This document shows positions 1-4,369 of a stretch of DNA of 7,544 nucleotides, piece after piece. Where the stretch lies: the NCBI GenBank assembly GCA_036264235.1, contig DATARH010000118.1, positions 1 to 7,544 of the forward strand, given 5' to 3'. The notes beneath the pieces were generated by a model. That model worked only from the letters and a program-made list of their open reading frames with translations, was not told where the DNA came from and did no database searches. Numbering within the stretch: position 1 is the stretch's first letter; each line of letters starts with the position of its first letter. The stretch comes from DATARH01 sp036264235. Lineage in GTDB: Bacteria > Pseudomonadota > Alphaproteobacteria > ATCC43930 > CGMCC-115725. A program made the translations under genes and the position numbers.

Positions 1-544
1 CCGCCAGCCAGCGTAATGCCCACCACGCGCTCGATCCGTCCATCATCGCGACCCTGCGGTCGCTGACGCGCATTTGGTGAACCTGGTACAACGGGCCGCT
101 GTCGTAGCCACCGGCGATCTCGAACAGCACGAGCTGCGGCCTTCGCTTGGCGCGGGCCAGGTATTCCTTGAGGTAGTGCAGCCGCTCGAGATGCGGCGCG
201 CCGCCGACCGCGAGGCGGTGCACCGCGGCGGCGCGTCCGGAGCTGCCGAGCGCCTCGGCGAGCACGTCCGGGTCGATCCCCGCTTCGCTAAAGCTCGACC
301 CGATGAGAAGAACCACCGGTCGCTCGCCGCCGTAATCGGTGAGTTGTTGCAGCAGGTCGTGGAACGGGCCCTTAGGGACCAGCCCGAGCCCTGCGATCGC
401 GGCAGACAAGCCGGTCTGGGCCAGGATGAAACCGCCGAGGGCGAGTAGCGGGGCGCGGAACCGGCGACCCGGGCGCGGGCGGGGAAGCAGATGGTAGAGC
501 GCGGCCATCGCGGCGCCGAGCAGCAGGCACGCGAGCGTGCTCAT
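1..544 (-). CDS. Membrane-anchored SGNH-hydrolase-like protein, C-terminus cut by window edge
   Basis: The minus-strand frame is open from the window edge up to an ATG at 544, giving 181 residues and no stop. Residues 2-20 and about 32-55 are hydrophobic and look like two membrane segments separated by an Arg/Pro-rich loop, so the rest probably sits outside the cytoplasm. Residues 77-90 read VVLLIGSSFSEAGI, like block I of SGNH/GDSL hydrolases (Ser84 would be the nucleophile). Residues 137-150 (QLVLFEIAGGYDSG) resemble the later strand of that fold. The catalytic Asp/His block would lie beyond the window. Related domains often act on acyl groups of surface polysaccharides, but nothing here fixes a substrate. 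The frame stays open upstream to an ATG at 745 (67 extra residues), but that extension is Arg/His/Pro-rich with lower G/C at third positions, so I prefer 544, where the first membrane segment begins at once. Neither start has a good Shine-Dalgarno. That it is a gene is likely; the family is tentative. Confidence 0.6.
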   Translation of the reverse strand, partial: MSTLACLLLGAAMAALYHLLPRPRPGRRFRAPLLALGGFILAQTGLSAAIAGLGLVPKGPFHDLLQQLTDYGGERPVVLLIGSSFSEAGIDPDVLAEALGSSGRAAAVHRLAVGGAPHLERLHYLKEYLARAKRRPQLVLFEIAGGYDSGPLYQVHQMRVSDRRVAMMDGSSAWWALRWLA

Positions 545-780
545 TGGCAAATCGGGCCGGGTACGGCCCGAGCCCCGTTCTGGGTGCTCCTTCCCCTGCA
601 ACTCGGCATCGTCCGCGTAGCGGAACACTGTCGAGCCTGCTTTGGTTGCGTGGAACCGGTTTGCGCGATGCGCGAGTGGGCGCGGGTTGGTATGCGGATA
701 GCGGTATTCCCGGACGTTATTCGGCCCGATGCCGCTTTCCTTCATCACGCGGCATCCGGAAATTAGCCGTAATCGTGTAG

Positions 781-967
781 TATCGTGCCGGTTTACGACA
801 ACTCTGGCCCAGCTTAGCAGAATGAGATTTTGTTTAAATGCTGCTCATAATTCATCCGACGCCGCCACTTATTCAGATGCCTGGAGAGGTAATCTCCTGT
901 TACTTCTCGGCGGTCGCTCAAAAAGGCGAGGCTTTCCGCAGAAAAGCGGTGGGCCTTGCTTGTTTTT
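781..967 (+). ncRNA. Candidate structured small RNA or leader (speculative)
   Basis: Reading the plus strand there are three hairpins in a row. Hairpin 1 pairs AGCAG (816-820) with CTGCT (841-845), plus inner ATTT (827-830) with AAAT (836-839). Hairpin 2 pairs nine bases at 884-892 with 900-908, including one G.U. Hairpin 3 at 925-960 is followed by TTTTT at 963-967. The wobble pairs in hairpins 2 and 3 are G.U on the plus strand and A.C mismatches on the minus strand, which favours the plus strand as the folded RNA. I see TAGTAT at 778-783 as a possible -10 but no convincing -35, so the 5' end is arbitrary. It could instead be the trailer of the upstream minus-strand gene. Confidence 0.3.
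925..967 (+). terminator. Rho-independent terminator-like hairpin, possibly two-way
   Basis: GGCGAGGC (925-932) pairs with GCCTTGCT (953-960) using two G.U pairs. Inside, CCGC (936-939) pairs with GCGG (946-949) around AGAAAA, and a 3x3 internal loop separates the two helices. TTTTT follows at 963-967. On the minus strand the stem has two A.C mismatches but is followed by CTTTTTG (from 925 downwards), so it may also stop readthrough from the winged-helix gene, whose stop lies about 245 bases upstream. Confidence 0.45.
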
Positions 968-1030
968 CTCCTGTTTTTTCAGGCAGGGTTTCGCGTTCCC
1001 CGGGGATGGCGTGATCTGTCAAACCCGACC

Positions 1031-1093
1031 GATGCGACGCCCAGGCTCGGTGATGCGGAAGCCAGCGTCATTGATGCGCCAGGCGGGCGTTCT
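1031..1093. repeat. Three phased GATGCG hexamers, 21-base period
   Basis: GATGCG occurs at 1031-1036, 1052-1057 and 1073-1078, exactly 21 bases apart. The intervening 15 bases are only partly similar between units. Twenty-one bases is two helical turns, so the hexamers would face the same side of DNA, as tandem protein sites do. It is also seven codons: read on the minus strand the units give INDAGFRITEPGRRIG with a loose seven-residue rhythm, ending at a TGA at 1020-1018. That frame has no usual start, so the stretch could be operator sites or a decayed coding repeat. Confidence 0.4.
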
Positions 1094-1140
1094 ACATGCC
1101 GGCCGAGGCAGTATCGCCGAAGCTGGTGGGCAGAGTTTGG

Positions 1141-1171
1141 GCTCGCCGGCCTTGCGGGCCCTGTGCCGAGC
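1141..1171. repeat. Nested inverted repeat downstream of the winged-helix gene
   Basis: GCTCG at 1141-1145 pairs with CGAGC at 1167-1171, and within it GGCC at 1148-1151 pairs with GGCC at 1157-1160. It lies about 36-66 bases past the minus-strand stop at 1207. No T-run follows on either strand, so it is not a classical intrinsic terminator. It could protect an mRNA 3' end. Confidence 0.25.
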
Positions 1172-1206
1172 GTAAGGCGTTGCCCGACGGTCCGACTGGC
1201 TCTGTG

Positions 1207-1779
1207 TTATATTGAGCCGCCGACGGCCTCCGGCATCGGTGGTGATTTGCCGTTACCACCAGTGGCAGCGTGGCCATTGAGTGGAGCCATAGCCGTGTTG
1301 CCGATTGCCCATCGGCCCCCTGCGTCCCGAACCACTTGGCCGGTTTCTTCCATGCGGTGGAGCGCGATTTCCGTTCGCTCGAATTGGTAATCGACGGCTT
1401 TGGCAATCTGGGTTGCTGTCATTGCCTCGCCGGAAAACGACAATTCACGCAAGATCAGCTGGCGTATGTCCCGACGGACGCGTCGCCGGCGCGGCTCATT
1501 GGGACGAGGCTCTGTCGGACGAGCCTCCGTAGGACGAGGCTCCCCGGGACGAGGCTCCCCGGGACGAGGCTCCCCGGGATCGGATGCGGCATCGCCGCCC
1601 GAAATTGCGGGAACCGGAATTGCCGTACCGAGCATTTCCATCGCCGCTTGAAAACCTTCCTGGCGGGCTTTGAGCAGTCTGGCTTCCTCGGCTTTCTGTT
1701 CGCTCAGCGCGAGCGCCGCCCGCCGGTCAGCCTCCAGCGCGTCCATATACGCAAGAGCTTTCTCAATTGGCGTCGACAT
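1207..1779 (-). CDS. Unrecognised 190-aa protein: helical N-terminus, PxEPR repeats, winged-helix-like C-terminus
   Basis: I do not recognise this as a named family. Residues 1-50 are rich in Ala, Glu, Leu, Lys and Arg and predict a long helix, possibly a coiled coil (ALSEQKAEEARLLKARQEGF). Residues 68-97 are six tandem five-residue units: PGEPR three times, PTEAR, PTEPR, PNEPR, running into RRRVRR, a basic patch. Residues 104-160 look like a winged helix: IRQLILREL as helix 1, TATQIAKAVD as helix 2, RTEIALHRMEETGQVV as recognition helix and strand, then GGRWAIG as wing strand. The last 30 residues are Gly/Pro/Ala-rich and probably disordered. The start ATG at 1779 has GGGTGAG 6 bases upstream. 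The likely role is DNA binding, perhaps as a dimer through the N-terminal helix; target unknown. It is followed by about 660 gene-free bases and preceded by about 310, so it is probably its own transcription unit. A much longer plus-strand frame across it is low-complexity and rejected. Confidence 0.8.
   Translation of the reverse strand: MSTPIEKALAYMDALEADRRAALALSEQKAEEARLLKARQEGFQAAMEMLGTAIPVPAISGGDAASDPGEPRPGEPRPGEPRPTEARPTEPRPNEPRRRRVRRDIRQLILRELSFSGEAMTATQIAKAVDYQFERTEIALHRMEETGQVVRDAGGRWAIGNTAMAPLNGHAATGGNGKSPPMPEAVGGSI
1489..1578 (-). repeat. Six tandem 15-base units encoding PxE(P/A)R
   Basis: The units occupy 1578-1564, 1563-1549, 1548-1534, 1533-1519, 1518-1504 and 1503-1489 on the minus strand. 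The first three are almost identical at DNA level (core AGCCTCGTCC) and the last three have drifted, mostly in the second residue (G, T, N) and once P to A. The period is a multiple of three, so unit gain or loss keeps the frame. This suggests recent expansion by replication slippage at the end encoding the N-terminal side of the linker. Confidence 0.9.
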
Positions 1780-1784
1780 CGAAG

Positions 1785-1791
1785 CTCACCC
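1785..1791 (-). promoter_or_regulatory. Shine-Dalgarno of the winged-helix gene
   Basis: GGGTGAG is read on the minus strand, 5 to 6 bases before the ATG at 1779-1777. It is a good purine-rich match and supports this start over later in-frame ATG codons at residues 12 and 47. Confidence 0.6.
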
Positions 1792-1814
1792 TTATTCGTT
1801 AAGATACCCTTATT
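1788..1814 (-). repeat. Direct repeat AATAAGGGT, two copies 18 bases apart
   Basis: Identical nonamers lie at 1814-1806 and 1796-1788 on the minus strand, just upstream of the winged-helix gene. The copy nearer the gene overlaps its Shine-Dalgarno. A regulator binding both would cover the ribosome site and probably the promoter. Self-binding by the winged-helix protein is a possibility, not shown. Confidence 0.4.
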
Positions 1815-1855
1815 AAGAGATCAGCCGGAAAACACTCGTCTAATTGGACGGTTCC

Positions 1856-1878
1856 AGCCGCGGCTCCGTGTCGCGGCT
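1856..1878. repeat. Perfect 7-bp inverted repeat
   Basis: AGCCGCG (1856-1862) and CGCGGCT (1872-1878) are exact complements around a 9-base loop. The first arm also begins a 10-base perfect palindrome, AGCCGCGGCT (1856-1865). No T-run follows on either strand, so it is either an operator-like site or a transcript hairpin 77-99 bases upstream of the winged-helix start. Confidence 0.4.
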
Positions 1879-1969
1879 AAGGCGACCGGCTTGTTGGTTG
1901 CATGCGGAAGGCCCGCGCCTTGCCACGCGCCACGGCCATTCGATTTCACACCTGATGTTGGTCATTTTT

Positions 1970-2034
1970 TTGACAGAACGGTTAAATTCTTGCGGTACCT
2001 CGCTGGCCTGTTTTGGGAAAGGGAGACAGAAATG
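1970..2034 (+). promoter_or_regulatory. Possible plus-strand promoter with SD and ATG facing truA
   Basis: TTGACA at 1970-1975 matches a consensus -35, but the expected -10 position (about 1993-1998) has only CGGTAC. AAAGGGAG ending at 2025 is a strong Shine-Dalgarno six bases before an ATG at 2032. The reading frame beginning MPENKRIRPTASNSS runs into truA antisense, where its translation is just the shadow of truA. Only about the first 19 codons are outside another gene. It may be a remnant start region or chance. Confidence 0.2.
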
Positions 2035-2088
2035 CCCGAAAATAAGCGCATTAGGCCCACAGCATCGAATTCTTCCGCTGACCGCGCC

Positions 2089-2835
2089 TCAGCGCGAGGG
2101 ATAGCGGATTCCGACCAGGTAGAGGCCTTCGGGCGGCGCGGTCGGGCCGCCGGCGCGACGATCGCGGGCAGCAAGGGCGCGGGCAACGTCGTCGGGACGC
2201 CAGCGTCCGAGACCGACCAGCTTCAATGTGCCGGCCATATTGCGCACCTGGTGATGCAGAAAGGAGCGGGCACGAGCCGTGATATGGATCTCGTCGCCGG
2301 CGCGGCCGACTTCCAGCGCATCGAGCGTCTTCAGAGGCGACTTCGCTTGGCACAGCGAGTCGCGGAAGGTCGAAAAATCGTGGTGTCCGACCAGATGATG
2401 GGCGCCGGCGCGCATCGCCTCGGCGTCGAGCGGTGGAGCGACCTGCCATACCCGGCCGCGTTCGAGCGCCGGCGGGGCGCGGCGGTTCAGGATGCGATAG
2501 AGATAGACCCGGCCGACCGCCGACAGCCGCGCGTCGAACTCGTCGCAAACGCCCTCGGCGGCAAGGACGCTGATCGCATGTGGCCGCAGATAATGGTTGA
2601 CGGCGCCGCGCAGCACCTCCGGCTCCGCCTCGCGGGCGAGATCGAGATGCGCGGTCTGCGCCAGCGCATGCACCCCGGCGTCGGTCCGCCCTGCCCCGTG
2701 GACAGTGACCGTCTCCCCGCAGAATTTGTGGATCGCGGTTTCGAGCGCTTCTTGAACCGAAAGGCCGTTCGCCTGGCGCTGCCAGCCGACCAGCCCGCTG
2801 CCGTCATATTCGATGGTCAGCTTGTAGCGGGGCAC
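2089..2835 (-). CDS. truA: tRNA pseudouridine(38-40) synthase TruA
   Basis: TruA converts uridines 38, 39 and 40 in the anticodon arm of many cytoplasmic tRNAs to pseudouridine. The 248-residue product is a normal length. Residues 4-22 (YKLTIEYDGSGLVGWQRQ) are the family's opening strand. GRTDAGVHA at 49-57 carries the catalytic Asp52. YLYRILNRR (111-119), FSTFRD (154-159) and RSFLHHQVRNMAGTL (190-204) are the other conserved blocks, and the C-terminal GLYLVGIRYPS is typical. I chose the GTG at 2835 because the conserved strand starts at residue 4; the frame continues further up, but only inside fmt. The first 19 bases of truA overlap the end of fmt, so it is probably translated by coupling; CGAGG a few bases before the GTG is a weak ribosome site. 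It is the last gene of the def-fmt-truA block. No anomaly in key residues. Confidence 0.97.
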   Translation of the reverse strand: MPRYKLTIEYDGSGLVGWQRQANGLSVQEALETAIHKFCGETVTVHGAGRTDAGVHALAQTAHLDLAREAEPEVLRGAVNHYLRPHAISVLAAEGVCDEFDARLSAVGRVYLYRILNRRAPPALERGRVWQVAPPLDAEAMRAGAHHLVGHHDFSTFRDSLCQAKSPLKTLDALEVGRAGDEIHITARARSFLHHQVRNMAGTLKLVGLGRWRPDDVARALAARDRRAGGPTAPPEGLYLVGIRYPSR

Positions 2836-3737
2836 GGCAGCCTCGTGCCGGGGGGGATCGGAAATCCGCGCAGGAAGGCCGGGGTGTCGAGTGTGGCGCG
2901 GCCCGGCCGCTGCAGCCGCAAGAGGCGCAGGACGCCCTCGCCGCACGCAACGGACAAGCGGTCGTCGAGCACGGTGCCCGGTATGCCGCCGGCCGGACCC
3001 GGCAGATCCACCGCCGCGTGCACGCGGATCCTTTCGCCGCCGATCTCGAAGAAACACCCCGGCCAGGGCTCGAATGCCCGGACCCGCCGCTCCAGATCGA
3101 TCGAATGCAGCCGCCAATCGAGCCGGCCTTCCTCCCGGCCAATCTTGGGCGCATGGGTAATGCCCTGCTGCGGCTGCGGCGTGCTGGCAAGCCGGCCTTC
3201 GGCGACCCCGTCGAGCGCCGTCAGCATCAGTCGTCCGCCGAGGATTGCGAGCTCGGCCGAGAGGCCGGCCGATGTTGCATCGGACGCGATCGGCACCGTT
3301 TCCTGCAGTAGGATCGGGCCAGTATCGAGGCCTTCCTCCATCTGCATGATCGTGATCCCGGTCTCCCGGTCTCCGGCGAGCAATGCCCGCTGGATCGGGG
3401 CGGCGCCGCGCCAGCGCGGCAGCAGGGAGGCATGCACATTGAGACAGCCGAGCCGCGGCGCGGTCAGGATCGGCCGCGGCAAAATCAGACCGTACGCGGC
3501 GACCACCGCGGCGTCGGCGCCGAGCGCGGCGAAGGCGGCTTGCTCCGCTTCGTTCCGCAGGCTCGCGGGACAGCGGACCGGAAGCCCGTGCTGTGCGGCG
3601 AGAGATTGAACCGCCGAACGTTGCGGGCGGTGTCCCCGGCCGGCGGGGCGCGGCGGCTGCGTGTAAACCGCAACGATCCGGTGCCCGGCCTCGATCAGCG
3701 CACCCAGGATCGTCGCGGCGAACGCCGGCGTCCCCAT
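2817..3737 (-). CDS. fmt: Methionyl-tRNA formyltransferase Fmt (start uncertain)
   Basis: Fmt transfers a formyl group from 10-formyltetrahydrofolate to Met on initiator tRNA, the substrate for initiation and later for deformylase. Numbered from the ATG at 3737 (306 residues): GTPAF at 2-6, AAYGLILP at 80-87, NVHASLLPRWRGAAPIQRAL at 100-119 with catalytic Asn100 and His102, and GLDTGPIL at 136-143 with Asp138. The C-terminal tRNA-binding region from about 200 is present (WPGCFFEIGGERIRVHAA). Known members begin about six to eight residues before MGTP with a hydrophobic strand. Here that strand is encoded upstream (LDLVF, 3752-3738) but no ATG, GTG or TTG lies in frame before it as far back as the end of def. 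The only good Shine-Dalgarno, GAAGGA at 3784-3779, sits 8 bases before an ATC at 3770, which would give 317 residues. Either a rare start is used, the base there is wrong, or the ATG at 3737 gives a protein lacking strand 1. Function is certain, the start is not. Confidence 0.95.
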   Translation of the reverse strand: MGTPAFAATILGALIEAGHRIVAVYTQPPRPAGRGHRPQRSAVQSLAAQHGLPVRCPASLRNEAEQAAFAALGADAAVVAAYGLILPRPILTAPRLGCLNVHASLLPRWRGAAPIQRALLAGDRETGITIMQMEEGLDTGPILLQETVPIASDATSAGLSAELAILGGRLMLTALDGVAEGRLASTPQPQQGITHAPKIGREEGRLDWRLHSIDLERRVRAFEPWPGCFFEIGGERIRVHAAVDLPGPAGGIPGTVLDDRLSVACGEGVLRLLRLQRPGRATLDTPAFLRGFPIPPGTRLPCPATS

Positions 3738-3767
3738 GAAAACGAGGTCGAGCGCTCGTCGCGGACC

Positions 3768-3784
3768 GATCGTGGTTATCCTTC
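3768..3784 (-). promoter_or_regulatory. Shine-Dalgarno preceding a possible ATC start of fmt
   Basis: GAAGGA at 3784-3779 is followed by 8 bases and then ATC at 3770-3768, in frame with fmt. The spacing is ideal, whereas the ATG at 3737 has no purine-rich site before it (CGACCTCGTTTTC). ATA at 3779 and ACG at 3773 are also in frame but too close to the site. Confidence 0.4.
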
Positions 3785-3798
3785 GCCGCTTTCCGGGA

Positions 3799-4326
3799 TC
3801 AGGCGGCAGTCGCGGGTACCCGGCTGCGCTTGGCCTTGGCGAGCTTGCGCAGGATCATCCCGCGCTTCAACGAGGAGATATGGTCGACAAAGAGTACGCC
3901 GTCGAGGTGGTCGATCTCGTGCTGCAGGCACATCGCGAGGAGACCCGACGCCTCGATCTCCCGGATCTCGTTCTGGTAATCGAGGTAGCGCAGCCGGATC
4001 TTTGCCGGGCGCGTGACCTCGGCGTAATGTTCCGGGAGGGACAGGCAGCCTTCATTGCCGGTCGTAAGCTCCGGCGATCGCCAGAGGATTTCTGGATTGG
4101 CCAGCTGCAGCGGCTGCGGCTTCTCGCCCTCCCGGGCGACATCGAGGACGATGACCCGGCGCGATTGTCCGACCTGCGGGGCGGCGAGACCGATGCCGAT
4201 CGCCCCATACATCGTGTCGAGCATGTCGTCCATCAGGCGCCTGATCTTGTCGTCGACCGCGGGCACCGGCCGCGCGTTGATCTTGAGCCGAGGGTCGGGA
4301 GCCGTAATGATCGGAAGTTGCGCCAT
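3799..4326 (-). CDS. def: Peptide deformylase Def
   Basis: This metalloenzyme removes the formyl group from the N-terminal Met of nascent proteins at the ribosome exit. The 175-residue product has all three signature motifs: GIGLAAPQ at 44-51, EGCLSLP at 92-98 (metal ligand Cys94) and HEIDH at 136-140 (ligands His136 and His140, catalytic Glu137). It is therefore an intact bacterial type I enzyme. The N-terminal LPIITAPDPRL is typical and supports the ATG at 4326, although no clear Shine-Dalgarno precedes it; translation may depend on readthrough or coupling from the gene upstream, whose stop is 31 bases away. The C-terminal tail after 150 is Lys/Arg-rich. It lies directly upstream of fmt, the enzyme whose product it reverses, the usual pairing in bacteria. 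Confidence 0.97.
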   Translation of the reverse strand: MAQLPIITAPDPRLKINARPVPAVDDKIRRLMDDMLDTMYGAIGIGLAAPQVGQSRRVIVLDVAREGEKPQPLQLANPEILWRSPELTTGNEGCLSLPEHYAEVTRPAKIRLRYLDYQNEIREIEASGLLAMCLQHEIDHLDGVLFVDHISSLKRGMILRKLAKAKRSRVPATAA

Positions 4327-4338
4327 GCCAAGTAGTTA

Positions 4339-4369
4339 AGCGGCAGTCCGCTCAGCGTCAATACTGACG
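4339..4369 (-). promoter_or_regulatory. Two back-to-back tetraloop hairpins before def
   Basis: On the minus strand CGTCA-GTAT-TGACG (4369-4356) covers the stop of the aldolase-like gene, then three bases, then AGCGG-ACTG-CCGCT (4352-4339). Both stems are perfect 5-bp helices with four-base loops. No T-run follows (TAACTACTTGG), so this is not an intrinsic terminator. The def ATG is 13 bases further on. It could tune mRNA processing or def translation. Confidence 0.35.

Larger units (their letters stand above)
545..1206. other. Long intergenic region without a confident gene
   Basis: About 660 bases lie between the winged-helix gene stop and the SGNH-like start. The part 760-980 is visibly richer in A and T than the flanking genes. 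It holds three successive hairpins with T-runs (see the ncRNA and terminator entries), three phased GATGCG hexamers at 1031-1078, and a GC-rich nested inverted repeat at 1141-1171. Open frames cross the region on both strands, but none combines a start, a Shine-Dalgarno and a protein-like translation. No tRNA cloverleaf was found. Confidence 0.6.
1780..2088. other. Gene-free stretch between truA and the winged-helix gene
   Basis: About 310 bases hold no minus-strand gene. From the truA side: a plus-strand SD-ATG at 2021-2034, TTGACA at 1970-1975, GTCATTTTTTTGAC at 1962-1975 as a weak hairpin, a perfect 7-bp hairpin at 1856-1878, and a duplicated AATAAGGGT (minus strand) next to the winged-helix start. 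No strong terminator was seen directly behind truA. The promoter of the winged-helix gene probably lies in the A/T-rich part 1786-1850, but I cannot assign -35 and -10 boxes. Confidence 0.6.

Noticed and set aside
545..745. 67-residue N-terminal extension of the SGNH-like protein as part of the call
   Set aside because: It is rich in Arg, His, Pro and Asn, has lower G/C at third positions than the following codons and no ribosome site at 745; kept only as an alternative.
925..967. Hairpin as part of an SRP, 6S or tmRNA gene
   Set aside because: The conserved loop and core sequences of those RNAs are not present around it.
729..1175. A 148-codon plus-strand frame in the long intergenic region
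   Set aside because: It has no Shine-Dalgarno, and its first half runs through hairpins and the T-runs of a terminator. The seven-residue rhythm in its second half comes from the 21-base repeat.
1092..1406. A minus-strand frame overlapping the end of the winged-helix gene
   Set aside because: Most of it overlaps that gene in another frame, it lacks a ribosome site, and the translation shows no domain.
1489..1578. CRISPR-like short tandem repeats
   Set aside because: The units are contiguous 15-mers with no spacers and lie in frame inside a gene.
1270..3609. A 779-codon plus-strand open frame across the winged-helix gene, truA and fmt
   Set aside because: It lies antisense to truA and fmt, whose active-site motifs are intact. 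The translation is low-complexity (repeated RTRLPG) and Arg-rich, the usual result of GC-rich codon structure on the other strand.
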